A stretch of 64,000 bases of DNA from Amphritea balenae (GCF_003858655.1 NZ_RQXV01000002.1:248001-312000); one strand, 5' to 3'. Shown: positions 1 to 9,490, numbered from the stretch's first letter. Made by a program: numbers and translations. The notes: generated from the sequence alone by a model not told the origin.

Positions 1-1
1 T

Positions 2-490
2 CCTTCCGGGCGAGCATTGCGTAATCAGGTGTCGATAGAACAACAAAAGTACCCTGTTAGTGTGGGGACTTTCTATCTGATCAGTCATATTAGTCAGCTT
101 GTTGACCTGGCCTCTGAGCTGAATAACAACTGTGACACTCTGTTTGTCGATAGTCTTGAGGGGATTCAGGGGGCTGACAATAAAGCATTGAACAGTCGTG
201 AAGTTCAGAATCATCTCCGGTCTGCCTATCAAGGTCCGGTATTAGGTGGAAATCGCTATCTGGTTGAACAAGGTGCATGGGCCGCCGTGGTAAAAACCGG
301 TCAGGAGCAGGGGCAGACCGCCGCTGAAATGCTATTGCAGGCAATGCAGGGTAAGGCGGTTGCTGATATTCCCGTATTGACCAACTCTAAAGGTGAGCGA
401 GTTGTAAATGTGAGTGCTCTGGATCATAACGAGGTGCCGCTAAAACCCCTGGTGTTACGGGGTGCTACCCTGGTTCGTCAGCAGCCTTAA
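2..490 (+). CDS. ABC transporter substrate-binding protein, C-terminal part
   Basis: The reading frame is open from the left edge and ends at TAA 488-490, so only about the last 160 residues are visible and the start lies outside the window. The visible part resembles the C-terminal lobe of the ABC_sub_bind (TrpX-like) periplasmic binding proteins: GAWAAVVKTGQEQGQTAAEM, then a basic stretch with PVLTNSKGERVVNVSAL. Such proteins capture a small ligand in the periplasm for an ABC importer. The ligand is unknown here. The c-di-GMP gene that follows starts 12 bases after the stop on the same strand, so the two may be co-transcribed and the binding protein could feed a sensory input to it. Family call moderately sure; ligand unknown. 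Confidence 0.7.
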   Translation, partial: PSGRALRNQVSIEQQKYPVSVGTFYLISHISQLVDLASELNNNCDTLFVDSLEGIQGADNKALNSREVQNHLRSAYQGPVLGGNRYLVEQGAWAAVVKTGQEQGQTAAEMLLQAMQGKAVADIPVLTNSKGERVVNVSALDHNEVPLKPLVLRGATLVRQQP

Positions 491-502
491 CCAGATACTG
501 AT

Positions 503-3500
503 ATGCGCCACCCTTTCTTAAGCATTGCATCTAAGCTAATAGCCTTAGCGGTACTAAACGCGATCGCTTTTGCAGCTATCTCTCTGGTTGCAAATGGTGG
601 TTTCTTGCGGGTAGAGAAACTGTCTGCGGAAACCGTGAGTACTGAGATGGATATGGTGGTCAGTAATGCGATGCTGAACCGGGAAATATCCGCTCAATTT
701 CTTGATATCGACCATTATATCCGTAGCTGTTACAGCGAATCATTTAGTGCTGGTGAGAGCCCTCGACTTACCGATAGCCTTAAACAACTGACAAACCGTA
801 TTCATTCCCCCGTATTTCTAGATGCCTTTCAGGCGTTTAATCAGGTGACACAGTCACTCGTTAATCGCTGTCAGGCGCTTAATGAACAACTGCTAAAGCT
901 GCATTTGTCTGACAGGGAGACCTCTAAACACCTGAGTGATCTGGAGCAGGTAATCGCTGAAGCGCTTATCCGCGAAACCTTGTTAGGCCGTTCTGTAAAT
1001 TATCTGGATCAGTTAATGGTACTGGTGGCGGGCTTACGGGAAACCCAGCTGGAAATAGGTAAGATTACGGCGGAACAGATCAATAACCCGGCAGAAGAGA
1101 CGAATAACTACGTAGTTGAGCTCGTGGACGATATGAGGTTACGGCTGCAAACTCTGACTGCATCAACGGATGAAATTGCTTATACCAGCTTGTATTTAGA
1201 AGAGGGGTTGACGGACTATCGACAGAACCTGATAGGTTACCTGAACGCAGATCGTCAGTTGTTAACGTCAGTTGCTGCGGCCAGAACAAGTCGATTGGCA
1301 CTGCTCGATAATATGCGTTTGTTAGATGAGCAGGCGTTTGAGCGGGCAGCGCTGGTACAGGACGATATCAGTGCGATTATTGAAAGTTCCAGCGCCAAAG
1401 TGTTGAGCATTTCACTGTTAATTGCTTTGATCACTTTGCTGCTTGTGAGCCGGATTATTCGACGTAACATCCGTGCACCCTTAAGTCATATTCTTAGTTT
1501 GATACATGCCATTCAGAATAGAGAAAGCTATAGCGCTCCTGTGGCTCAGGATAATGAGTGGGGTGTCATTCAATCCTCCCTGACTGAGATGGCTGTTGAG
1601 TTAAAGCAATCAAGACAGCAGTTAATTGCCAGTCAGGAACGTCTGGAGATGGCATTCAAAGGGGCTAATGATGGACTTTGGGACTGGAATCTTGAATCCG
1701 GAGAGGTGTATTACTCAGCCCGTTGGAAATCGATGCTTGGCTATCAGGAAGATGAGCTTGGGGCGGATATAAATACCTGGGCTAAGTTGGTCGACCCACA
1801 GCAGAAAAATCACATATTAGAGAGCGTAGAAGACTATCTTAACGGTAAAAAATCGACCTTTAATGTTGAATTCAGGATGCTGCATAAGGATGGGCACTGG
1901 GTAGAAGTCCTTTCCCGGGCGCAGCTTGCCCATGATGCACAAGGCAATGAAGTCAGTCCGCGCAGACTGGTGGGTACCCACACGGATATCACCGATAGAA
2001 AAACAGCAGAGTCCCTGTTATTGCGTAGTGAGCAGGATCAGCGCTCCCTGATTGCAGCATTGCCGGATATTATTATGCGTTTCGATGAAACAGGCCGTTT
2101 CCTGTTTGTTTCGGATAATATCAGTACCGCTTCATACCTTGCGGCTGACCAGTTTATAGGTCATAACTGTAGCGAACTTGGCTTTTCTGAAACTCAATGC
2201 CGGCAACTGACCGAGGCCATACAACTGACTTTTAACAGCGGCTCATTCGCTGAAACTGAGTTTGACCTTGATGGACCGCTTGGCCGCAAATTCTTTAACT
2301 GGAAATTGACGCCGGATCTGGACAGTGATGGCAATGTCAGCACTGTTCTGGCTGTTGCCCGGGACATCACACTGCTCAAAGAACAGCAGCAGAGGCTGAC
2401 CCATATTGCTCATTATGATGTACTGACGGGCTTGCCTAATCGAATTTTGTTGGGTGATCGGTTGCAACAGGCGCTGGGTCAAACGCAACGTCATCATAGT
2501 TCGTTGGCGGTTATATATATTGATCTTGATGGCTTCAAAGAAGTGAATGATAGTCATGGTCATGATGTTGGCGACCGGTTACTTAAGGCTGTCGCTGAAC
2601 GGATGGAAGGCTGTCTCAGAGAGGGTGATACTCTGGCCCGGCTGGGTGGTGATGAATTTGTTGCCGTTACACAGGATATTTCTGAAGTTGCCGAATGTAA
2701 GCCTCTGTTGAAGAGACTGTTAAAGTCGGTCGCTGGGGAAGTGGTCGATCAGGGGCAAATACTCAGTGTCACAGCAAGCCTGGGAGTCACTATTTACTCG
2801 CAGGCTGAAGACCTTGATGCGGACCAGCTATTACGGCAGGCAGACCAGGCAATGTACCAGGCTAAGCTGGCAGGCAAAAACCGCTACCATTTCTTCGATA
2901 CAGCTAAGGATACCGCAGTGCGGGGATTGCATGAAAGTATCGAACGGATTCGTCAGGGGCTTTTGAATGATGAGTTTGTGTTGTTTTACCAGCCTAAAGT
3001 TAATATGCAGCAGGGCACAGTGATCGGTGTCGAAGCATTGATTCGCTGGCAACAGGGCGATCAGGTGATGTTACCGCCAGATAGTTTTCTGCACCATATT
3101 GAAGACCAGCAACTGGGTATAGAGCTGGGCGACAGAGTCATACGTATGGCGATGCAGCAGATCGCCGAATGGCGCAGTGTGGGGTTACAAATACCTGTGA
3201 GTATTAATGTTAGCGCGCAACAATTACAGCAGCCGGATTTTGTTGCCTCTCTGCAGTATTCATTATCGGAGTTTCCTACAGTAATCGCATCTGATCTGGA
3301 GATAGAGATTCTTGAAACCAGTGCACTGAGGGATATAGAGCAGATTACCCAGGTGATTCGAGACTGTAGAAAGATGGGGGTTAAGGTATCGATAGATGAC
3401 TTTGGAACCGGCTACTCGTCTTTAACCTATCTTAAACATCTCAGGGTCAATACCCTGAAGATTGATCAGAGCTTTGTTCGGGATATGTTAGTCGATCCGG

Positions 3501-4099
3501 ATGATCTTGCTATCCTCGAAGGCGTTTTAGGCTTAGCCCAGGCATTTCGACGAACGGTTATCGCCGAAGGCGTGGAAACCGAAGAACAGGGTAAGTTTCT
3601 GCTTGATCTGGGTTGTTATTATGCCCAGGGTTACGCCATTGCCAGGCCTATGCCTGCAGATGAAATTCCCAATTGGATCAGTCAGTGGCAGCCGCCATCG
3701 AGTTGGCTAGATCGTGCTGTTTGCGACAGGAATGAGATCCAGATACGAATAGCGGCGATAGAGCATAGATCATGGGTTGCTAATATTATCGATATGCTTG
3801 AAGAAAATTCAGATTATTCGCTGCTGGACTTTAATGCCTGTCGTTTTGATAGCTGGCTTAATGGTGAAGGGAGCCGGGTGTTTGGAAACCTGACGCCCTA
3901 TAGCCGGGTAGAGGATTTGCATCGGGAGCTTCACCGGCATGCAGAGCAATTAATGATGCTAAAGCAGCTAGGCAAACGGGATGCCATGAAAGATGGGATA
4001 AAAACGCTGTTACAGATGCAGGAAGACCTGTTGGAGTTGCTGGACCTGCTGAAGCCAGTGAAGGATGATTCCAGAGATAGGGCATCAGTGACGCATTAG
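503..4099 (+). CDS. PAS-GGDEF-EAL c-di-GMP protein with C-terminal CZB domain
   Basis: This 1198-residue membrane protein is likely to make and/or degrade cyclic di-GMP. It has an N-terminal hydrophobic segment (about 12-30), a periplasmic helical region, a second membrane segment (about 297-315), two PAS-like modules (about 380-500 and 508-630), GGDEF at 715-719 in ARLGGDEF, and EAL at 844-846 in GVEALIRWQ, with the EAL-family motifs DDFGTGYSS and EGVET intact. Beyond the EAL domain, His1088, Cys1113, His1140 and His1144 match the ligand pattern of a CZB zinc-binding domain (C-to-H spacing 27, H-to-H spacing 4, as I recall for E. coli DgcZ). Both catalytic motifs look intact, so it may be bifunctional. 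ATG 503 directly precedes the first hydrophobic segment. Zinc regulation is inferred from the domain. Confidence 0.9.
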   Translation: MRHPFLSIASKLIALAVLNAIAFAAISLVANGGFLRVEKLSAETVSTEMDMVVSNAMLNREISAQFLDIDHYIRSCYSESFSAGESPRLTDSLKQLTNRIHSPVFLDAFQAFNQVTQSLVNRCQALNEQLLKLHLSDRETSKHLSDLEQVIAEALIRETLLGRSVNYLDQLMVLVAGLRETQLEIGKITAEQINNPAEETNNYVVELVDDMRLRLQTLTASTDEIAYTSLYLEEGLTDYRQNLIGYLNADRQLLTSVAAARTSRLALLDNMRLLDEQAFERAALVQDDISAIIESSSAKVLSISLLIALITLLLVSRIIRRNIRAPLSHILSLIHAIQNRESYSAPVAQDNEWGVIQSSLTEMAVELKQSRQQLIASQERLEMAFKGANDGLWDWNLESGEVYYSARWKSMLGYQEDELGADINTWAKLVDPQQKNHILESVEDYLNGKKSTFNVEFRMLHKDGHWVEVLSRAQLAHDAQGNEVSPRRLVGTHTDITDRKTAESLLLRSEQDQRSLIAALPDIIMRFDETGRFLFVSDNISTASYLAADQFIGHNCSELGFSETQCRQLTEAIQLTFNSGSFAETEFDLDGPLGRKFFNWKLTPDLDSDGNVSTVLAVARDITLLKEQQQRLTHIAHYDVLTGLPNRILLGDRLQQALGQTQRHHSSLAVIYIDLDGFKEVNDSHGHDVGDRLLKAVAERMEGCLREGDTLARLGGDEFVAVTQDISEVAECKPLLKRLLKSVAGEVVDQGQILSVTASLGVTIYSQAEDLDADQLLRQADQAMYQAKLAGKNRYHFFDTAKDTAVRGLHESIERIRQGLLNDEFVLFYQPKVNMQQGTVIGVEALIRWQQGDQVMLPPDSFLHHIEDQQLGIELGDRVIRMAMQQIAEWRSVGLQIPVSINVSAQQLQQPDFVASLQYSLSEFPTVIASDLEIEILETSALRDIEQITQVIRDCRKMGVKVSIDDFGTGYSSLTYLKHLRVNTLKIDQSFVRDMLVDPDDLAILEGVLGLAQAFRRTVIAEGVETEEQGKFLLDLGCYYAQGYAIARPMPADEIPNWISQWQPPSSWLDRAVCDRNEIQIRIAAIEHRSWVANIIDMLEENSDYSLLDFNACRFDSWLNGEGSRVFGNLTPYSRVEDLHRELHRHAEQLMMLKQLGKRDAMKDGIKTLLQMQEDLLELLDLLKPVKDDSRDRASVTH

Positions 4100-4148
4100 T
4101 TTTTGCTGAATGTCACTTATTCGCAGCGTCCCTGATAGTTGAGAGTAA

Positions 4149-4176
4149 AAAAGGAGTCATTGGACTCCTTTTCTGC
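4149..4176 (+). terminator. Intrinsic terminator of the GGDEF-EAL gene
   Basis: GGAGTC (4153-4158), loop ATTG and GACTCC (4163-4168) form a stem extended by A-T pairs. It is followed by TTTT and a second T-run at 4177-4180. It lies about 50 bases after the stop codon. Confidence 0.75.
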
Positions 4177-4185
4177 TTTTAACAA

Positions 4186-4248
4186 TTAAGTTACTCGGTT
4201 ATTTAATCGAGTTACTTAATCAAGTTACTTAATCGAATTACTCGGTTA
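4186..4248. repeat. 13-bp tandem repeat overlapping the rlmJ stop codon
   Basis: Three 13-bp units stand head to tail: TTAATCGAGTTAC (4203-4215), TTAATCAAGTTAC (4216-4228) and TTAATCGAATTAC (4229-4241). A partial unit lies at 4186-4194. The 11-mer TTACTCGGTTA is present at 4191-4201 and again at 4238-4248, where it encodes the last codons and stop of rlmJ on the minus strand. The array therefore looks like tandem copies of the gene's own 3' end. Confidence 0.8.
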
Positions 4249-5074
4249 CCAGTACGTCACACTTCGAAAACGCTTCTCCGTTTTCATCTATCGCCCGACA
4301 AAGCCGTGGTAGTAGCTTGGACATTTTCTCAAACAACATCCAGGGGGGGTTAATCACAATCATGCCGGAAGATGTCATGCCGTGTTCAGTAGAATCAGCA
4401 TTTAGCCCCAGTTCAAATCGCTGAATATTCTTAATGCCACTCTTAATAAAGCGTTGCTCTAACTGATTGATCCGCTGGCGCTCTACCACCGGATACCAAA
4501 GCGCATAAGTCCCGGTAGCAAACTTCTTATGGGCGCTTTTAATGACATTGAAGACCTGTTCATAATCACTTTTTATCTCGTACGAAGGGTCCATCAGCAA
4601 CAGACCTCGACGGGATGCCGGAGGCAGTAAGCTTAGTACGTTGCTCAGACTGTCTTCCTGCATTACTTTTATACGACGATTACCGCGGGTGTTCTGTTGC
4701 AGTAGTTTGAAATCACTCGGATGAAGCTCGTACAGCCAGGCTCTGTCTTTTGCCCGTAAATAGTTTGCTGCTATCAGGGGAGAGCCAGGATACAGATTGG
4801 AATCCGCCTGGGTATTGCAGGCGTTGATGGCTGAGAAATAGTTTTCCAGTTCCGGCCAGTCTGATGCTGTCAGCTTACCAATACCATTCAGATACTCTGC
4901 TAACTTATCTGCCCGGCCAGAATTCAGATCATACAGTCCTGCACCCGAATGGGTGTCAATGTAATCGAATGGTTTATCTTTTTTGGTCAGGTGTTCAAGG
5001 ATCTCAACCAGTACGATATGTTTTAGCAGATCGGCGAAGTTGCCTGCGTGATATGAGTGGCGATAGCTTAGCAA
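4238..5074 (-). CDS. rlmJ: 23S rRNA (adenine-2030-N6)-methyltransferase RlmJ
   Basis: RlmJ methylates N6 of A2030 in 23S rRNA using S-adenosylmethionine. The protein opens with LLSYRHSYHAGNFADLLKHI, the hallmark N-terminus of the family, and carries the N6-methyltransferase motif DPSYE (in LLLMDPSYEIKSDYE), the family's version of DPPY. The start is taken at TTG 5074 (278 residues, close to the 280 of E. coli). A CAGGA element lies just upstream, and the frame's earlier TTG at 5119 would add 15 residues foreign to the family. It stands alone, convergent with the c-di-GMP gene. The last codons are part of a tandem repeat that runs past the stop. Confidence 0.93.
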   Translation of the reverse strand: MLSYRHSYHAGNFADLLKHIVLVEILEHLTKKDKPFDYIDTHSGAGLYDLNSGRADKLAEYLNGIGKLTASDWPELENYFSAINACNTQADSNLYPGSPLIAANYLRAKDRAWLYELHPSDFKLLQQNTRGNRRIKVMQEDSLSNVLSLLPPASRRGLLLMDPSYEIKSDYEQVFNVIKSAHKKFATGTYALWYPVVERQRINQLEQRFIKSGIKNIQRFELGLNADSTEHGMTSSGMIVINPPWMLFEKMSKLLPRLCRAIDENGEAFSKCDVLVTE

Positions 5075-5278
5075 GGTAATATCCTGAATATGCCGGTATT
5101 GCGACCGGATCGTTTTCAACAGCAGTAATTATTGAAAGCACGCTTTGAATAGTGCTTTACATTACTTAACAATTATTAAAATGAGTTAACGGGGCGATTG
5201 TCACGGCTAGGTTAACATATAGAGTATCGCTTCATAAAACAGTATCCAGCTTCTTATGATTCTGCTTTTGCTGATGCT

Positions 5279-5351
5279 GGCTTGTGGTTCTGGCTTGTGG
5301 TTCTGGCTTGTGGTTCTGGCTTGTGGTTCTGGCTTGTGGTTCTGGGTTGTG
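5279..5351. repeat. 13-bp tandem repeat, five copies
   Basis: The unit GGCTTGTGGTTCT is repeated five times without error (5279-5343), then a degenerate GGGTTGTG follows. It lies between rlmJ and the cytochrome b gene, about 50-115 bases upstream of the latter's start, so it sits in its probable promoter/leader. A perfect array of this length is prone to copy-number change. Confidence 0.95.
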
Positions 5352-5393
5352 CTTTTCGTTGTAGTTCAGGGAATAAACAAATGTGGGTAGGGT

Positions 5394-6011
5394 ATGCACG
5401 ATAAAGTCTATGTATGGGATAAGTTTGTACGTTTATTTCACTGGTCTCTGGTGAGTTTCTTTGTCATAAGTTATGTGACCGCGGAAGAGTTTGAAACCCT
5501 GCATGCCTATTCGGGCTATGCTATCGCTGTGTTGACTGCTGCCAGAGTAGTCTGGGGATTTTTTGGTACCAAGTACGCACGATTTACCGATTTTGTCCCC
5601 AGCCTGAGTCGGGTGAAAGTCTATGTAATGGAATTACGGTCTGGTAAAGCTGATCGTTATTTTGGACATAACCCTCTGGGAGGGCTGATGGTGGTGGCGT
5701 TTATTTTGATGCTAAGCCTGATTACGTTCAGTGGCATGAAGCTTTATGCGCTGGAAGAGGGCAAAGGGCCTCTTGCTAATGCTCCTCAGATTCATTTGAT
5801 CAGCCCGGTGTATGCCGACTCTGATGAAGAGCATGATCACGATCATGATGGGCTGGGCGATGGTGGAATCTGGGAAGAGGTCCACGAGCTATCTGTTAAC
5901 CTGATGATTATGTTGATCGTTTTACATATTGTTGGGGTTCTTTTCTCCAGTATTGTGCATAAGGAGTCGTTAATCAGCGCGATGAAAACAGGTTATAAAG
6001 ATCGTCAGTAA
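5394..6011 (+). CDS. Cytochrome b561-type membrane protein
   Basis: A 205-residue integral membrane protein of the Ni/Fe-hydrogenase-type cytochrome b561 group (cytochrome b/b6 domain), which binds haem b and passes electrons between the quinone pool and a partner. The family start is recognisable as VYVWDKFVRLFHWSL, with a likely haem-ligand His in LFHW. Further histidines lie in LHAYSGY and near VLHIVGV. Four membrane segments are predicted. A loop rich in His and Asp (SDEEHDHDHDG, about residues 143-153) precedes the last helix; this could bind metal and is not a standard family feature. The partner cannot be told from context because the gene stands alone. Confidence 0.85.
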   Translation: MHDKVYVWDKFVRLFHWSLVSFFVISYVTAEEFETLHAYSGYAIAVLTAARVVWGFFGTKYARFTDFVPSLSRVKVYVMELRSGKADRYFGHNPLGGLMVVAFILMLSLITFSGMKLYALEEGKGPLANAPQIHLISPVYADSDEEHDHDHDGLGDGGIWEEVHELSVNLMIMLIVLHIVGVLFSSIVHKESLISAMKTGYKDRQ

Positions 6012-6093
6012 ATGGTTTTTATAAGGCTGATAGCTTGTTCCTGAGTGCGAATCAAAATGAGATTTTTCAGCATAATTTATGCCTTCAGGGCGT

Positions 6094-6990
6094 TTATATA
6101 GCAGGCTGATCAAGATGAGTCTGGCAGAAGTTAACCAGTTGTCGGGTTAGCTTCTGACCGATATCAGATGCCAGGTTCCAGCTGTGCCAGTACAGAGGGA
6201 TTTCCAGATATTGGCAACTATTGAGCTGCTGTATTTCACCATTCTTCAAAAGTTCGCTTACCTGCATCTCCGGCACCATGCCCCAGGCATGGCCACGACA
6301 AATCAATTCTGTAAAGCCTTCTGAAGAAGGAATTCTGTGGCGCGGATAGTCATCCACATCAGGATAGTAAGTGCTTAGAAAGCGGTCTTGTAGCTCGTCT
6401 TTTTCGTTAAATTCAACCACCGGGGCCTGCTCAAGGCTGTGCTTATTTATTCCTGTCGCAAAGTATCGATTGATATACTCCTGACTGGCCAGTGCCAGGT
6501 AGCGGCTGGTACCCAAAGGTACGCAATTTCCTCCCTGGACCGGTTTGTCACTGGCACTGATGCAGCCGATAACTTCTCCCTGACGCAGCAGATGATGGGT
6601 CTGATCCTGATCATCGACCCGCAATTCAAGCAGTATTGATTGTTGCTGAAACAAGGGTTCCATTGCCGCCAAAAACCAGGTGGCCAGGCTATCGGCATTG
6701 AGACCAATAGCCAGCTTGGTATAACCCTGTGTTGCTGCATCACTAAGACCCGTCAGCAGCTCATTTTGCAGTAGCACAAGCTGACGGTAATGTCTCATCA
6801 GTTGCTGTCCGGCGCTCGTAGGCCGAAGCGGCTGGCTACGTATAATTAACAATTGCCCCAGACTTTCTTCTAGCTGTTTAACTCGCTGCGAGATAGCCGA
6901 TTGTGTCAGGAATAAGCGCTGGGCTGCCTTATCGAAGCTCTGCAGTTCAATAACTGTTGCAAATGCCTGTAGCTGGCGATGATCTAACAT
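6094..6990 (-). CDS. argP: LysR-family regulator ArgP (IciA)
   Basis: A 298-residue LysR-type regulator. The N-terminal winged helix-turn-helix reads SFDKAAQRLFLTQSAISQRV, followed by an effector-binding domain; length and N-terminal sequence (MLDHRQLQAFATVIE) match E. coli ArgP (297 residues). ArgP activates the arginine/lysine exporter gene in response to basic amino acids. Here it is divergent from exactly such an exporter, with 144 bases between the two starts. Confidence is high for the family and good for the ArgP orthology because of the neighbour. Confidence 0.9.
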   Translation of the reverse strand: MLDHRQLQAFATVIELQSFDKAAQRLFLTQSAISQRVKQLEESLGQLLIIRSQPLRPTSAGQQLMRHYRQLVLLQNELLTGLSDAATQGYTKLAIGLNADSLATWFLAAMEPLFQQQSILLELRVDDQDQTHHLLRQGEVIGCISASDKPVQGGNCVPLGTSRYLALASQEYINRYFATGINKHSLEQAPVVEFNEKDELQDRFLSTYYPDVDDYPRHRIPSSEGFTELICRGHAWGMVPEMQVSELLKNGEIQQLNSCQYLEIPLYWHSWNLASDIGQKLTRQLVNFCQTHLDQPAI

Positions 6991-7134
6991 AGCAGTCCTT
7001 AGAAGCGTTGTTGCATTGGTAATTTAGCAATGAAATTAATTTAATTAATGTATCTTAAATATTATTAGTTTTACTAACTTAAAGCCAATGCTTAAGCTGC
7101 AAACCTTGTTAGTGAAACCAGAGAAAACCGCACT

Positions 7135-7761
7135 ATGTCTTTGTTAGCTTTACCAGCGCCTTTTTTTACCGGAGTGGCGACCAGTGCAGGTCTGATTATT
7201 GCGATCGGTGCTCAGAATGCTTTTGTTTTAAGTCAGGGGGTCAGGCGCGAGTACCACTGGCCAATTGCGGGTGTCTGTAGTCTGTTAGATGCGTTGCTGA
7301 TTATGCTGGGAATTGCCGGCATGGGGATGATGATAAGCCAGTCAGCATTGCTGTTAACGGTGATTACCTGGGCGGGTGCCGGTTTTTTGATCTGGTACGG
7401 CGCCAATGCGCTTAAATCTGCATTGCGCAGTGAAACCTTAGAAGTGACAGGTAACCGATTTACAGGTCTGGGATCGGCGCTGCTGACCACACTGGCGTTA
7501 AGCCTGCTTAACCCGCATGTCTATCTGGATACGGTTGTACTGCTAGGCAGTATCGGAGGACGTTACCCTGAAGCCGGACGCTATTGGTTTGGTGCAGGTG
7601 CCGCGCTGTTTTCATTTATCTGGTTTTTTACGCTGAGTTTAGGTGCTCGCTGGTTGGCGCCATTGTTTCAAAAGCCGCTGGCCTGGCGGATTCTGGATGT
7701 TTTAGTATGCATTATGATGTGGACTCTGGCAGGGCTATTACTGACGGATAAATTGGTTTAA
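7135..7761 (+). CDS. argO: LysE/ArgO-family amino acid exporter
   Basis: A 208-residue membrane exporter of the LysE family with about six membrane segments. The family signature is seen at the start (GLIIAIGAQNAFVLSQGVRR) and in the middle (LNPHVYLDTVVLLGS). ArgO exports arginine and, in some species, lysine, relieving excess basic amino acids or toxic analogues such as canavanine. The divergent argP gene supports arginine/lysine as substrates and ArgP as activator. The gene's 3' end appears to be echoed downstream of its stop codon. Confidence 0.88.
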   Translation: MSLLALPAPFFTGVATSAGLIIAIGAQNAFVLSQGVRREYHWPIAGVCSLLDALLIMLGIAGMGMMISQSALLLTVITWAGAGFLIWYGANALKSALRSETLEVTGNRFTGLGSALLTTLALSLLNPHVYLDTVVLLGSIGGRYPEAGRYWFGAGAALFSFIWFFTLSLGARWLAPLFQKPLAWRILDVLVCIMMWTLAGLLLTDKLV

Positions 7762-7815
7762 AACCGTTTTAAAACATGACAGTTAACTGGTTTGAAGCTG
7801 ACAGTTCTACTACTA
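7742..7815 (+). repeat. Imperfect echo of the argO 3' end
   Basis: TGACGGATAAATTGGTTTAA ends argO at 7742-7761. A similar TGACAGTTAACTGGTTTGAA starts 35 bases later (7777), and a shorter TGACAGTTCTAC follows at about 7800. Similarity is only partial, so common origin by tandem duplication is a suggestion. Confidence 0.4.
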
Positions 7816-7866
7816 AATAAGTATTTTTTCAGTGCCAAGGGAGCATAGGTCTACCCCATCGCCTCT

Positions 7867-7908
7867 GACTACTATAAACGGGTAGTCAAAACAGCCCGCA
7901 AAGTGCGG
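7867..7908 (+). promoter_or_regulatory. Two short inverted repeats in the aldehyde dehydrogenase leader
   Basis: GACTAC (7867-7872) pairs with GTAGTC (7882-7887) across a 9-base spacer. CCGCA (7896-7900) pairs with TGCGG (7904-7908). They lie 28-69 bases before the start codon. They could be an operator and a leader hairpin; no regulator is suggested by the sequence alone. Confidence 0.3.
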
Positions 7909-7935
7909 TGTATAACAAAAAAGAGGCTTGGAAAA

Positions 7936-9456
7936 ATGATTTACGCACAGCCAGGAACAGAAGGTTCCGTTGTTTCTTTTAAAGATCGTTACGCAAACTA
8001 CATCGGTGGTGAGTGGGTTGCCCCGGTTAAAGGTCAGTACTTCCAGAATACGACCCCGGTTACCGGTGAGGCGTTCTGTGAAATCCCACGTTCTACTGAA
8101 GAAGATATTAATCTGGCGCTGGATGCAGCCCACGCAGCTAAAGCTGCCTGGGGTACTACATCGGTGACAGAGCGTTCTAACCTGTTGCTTAAAATAGCCG
8201 ATCGCATTGAGCAGAATCTTGAGCTGCTGGCTGTTGCTGAAACCTGGGATAACGGTAAAGCCGTACGTGAAACCCTGGCAGCAGACGTGCCACTTTGTGT
8301 TGATCACTTCCGTTATTATGCGGGTTGTATCCGTGCGCAGGAAGGTTCAATCGGTGAGATTGATCAGAACACTGTTTCTTATCAGTTCCACGAGCCGCTG
8401 GGTGTGGTCGGTCAGATTATCCCTTGGAACTTCCCATTGTTGATGGCTGCCTGGAAACTGGCACCAGCACTGGTTACCGGTAACTGTATCGTACTGAAGC
8501 CTGCTGAGCAGACTCCGGTTTCTATCCTGAAACTGATGGAAGTTATCGGTGATCTGTTGCCGCCAGGTGTACTGAACGTGGTTAACGGTTTCGGTAAAGA
8601 GGCCGGTGAAGCACTGGCAACCAGTACCCGTATCGCTAAGATCGCTTTTACCGGTTCTACACCGGTAGGCTCGCACATCCTTAAGTGCGCGGCTGACAAT
8701 ATTATCCCGTCGACTGTAGAGCTGGGTGGTAAGTCACCTAATATTTACTTTAATGACGTAATGGATCAGGAAGATGAGTTCGTCAGCAAAGCTGTAGAAG
8801 GTGCGGTACTGGCATTCTTCAATCAGGGTGAAGTATGTACTTGTCCTTCACGTTTGTTGGTTCAGGAAGATATTTACGACTCATTCATCGCTAAAGTGAT
8901 TGAGCGTGCGCAGCAGATTAAACGTGGCAACCCGCTGGATACTGACACTATGGTCGGTGCACAGGCGTCTCAGCAGCAGTTTGAGAAGATTCTGTCTTAC
9001 ATGGAAATTGGTAAAGAGGAAGGTGCTGAGTTCCTGATCGGTGGTGATGCACATGCCAACGGTGGTGAGTTTGATTCTGGCTACTACGTTCAGCCTACGC
9101 TGATGAAAGGCCATAACAAAATGCGTGTATTCCAGGAAGAGATCTTCGGTCCTGTAGTCGCAGTGGCTACCTTTAAGGATGAAGCTGAAGCACTGGCGAT
9201 TGCTAATGATACAGAGTTTGGTCTGGGTGCCGGTGTATGGACCCGTGATATGAACCTTTCATATCGTATGGGCCGTGGCATTGAGGCGGGTCGTGTATGG
9301 ACTAACTGTTATCACTTGTATCCTGCTCACGCTGCATTCGGTGGTTATAAGAAATCAGGTGTTGGTCGTGAGACTCACAAGATGATGCTGGACCACTATC
9401 AGCAGACTAAGAACATGCTGGTTAGCTACGATATCAATCCTCTGGGCTTCTTCTAA
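7936..9456 (+). CDS. NAD-dependent aldehyde dehydrogenase, AldB/ExaC/AcoD type
   Basis: A 506-residue aldehyde dehydrogenase oxidising an aldehyde, probably acetaldehyde or a similar short one, to the acid with NAD. Visible family features are the NAD-site stretch [26 protein letters not shown], the catalytic glutamate region [10 protein letters not shown] and the catalytic cysteine in [11 protein letters not shown]. The last motif, with its second Cys, is typical of the AldB/ExaC/AcoD subgroup. ATG 7936 is chosen because AGAGG lies just before it and the protein then begins [10 protein letters not shown] as in relatives. ExaC-type enzymes often work after PQQ-dependent alcohol dehydrogenases, and a PQQ operon lies 4 kb downstream. 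That link is an inference, since no such alcohol dehydrogenase is in the window. Confidence 0.92.
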   Translation: MIYAQPGTEGSVVSFKDRYANYIGGEWVAPVKGQYFQNTTPVTGEAFCEIPRSTEEDINLALDAAHAAKAAWGTTSVTERSNLLLKIADRIEQNLELLAVAETWDNGKAVRETLAADVPLCVDHFRYYAGCIRAQEGSIGEIDQNTVSYQFHEPLGVVGQIIPWNFPLLMAAWKLAPALVTGNCIVLKPAEQTPVSILKLMEVIGDLLPPGVLNVVNGFGKEAGEALATSTRIAKIAFTGSTPVGSHILKCAADNIIPSTVELGGKSPNIYFNDVMDQEDEFVSKAVEGAVLAFFNQGEVCTCPSRLLVQEDIYDSFIAKVIERAQQIKRGNPLDTDTMVGAQASQQQFEKILSYMEIGKEEGAEFLIGGDAHANGGEFDSGYYVQPTLMKGHNKMRVFQEEIFGPVVAVATFKDEAEALAIANDTEFGLGAGVWTRDMNLSYRMGRGIEAGRVWTNCYHLYPAHAAFGGYKKSGVGRETHKMMLDHYQQTKNMLVSYDINPLGFF

Positions 9457-9490
9457 GCCTTTCTGTTGACGTTTTTCCGCTGATACAGTT

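Noticed and set aside
7813-8307. Minus-strand frame of 164 codons at the start of the aldehyde dehydrogenase gene
   Set aside because: It overlaps the coding start of a highly conserved gene and shows no family similarity.
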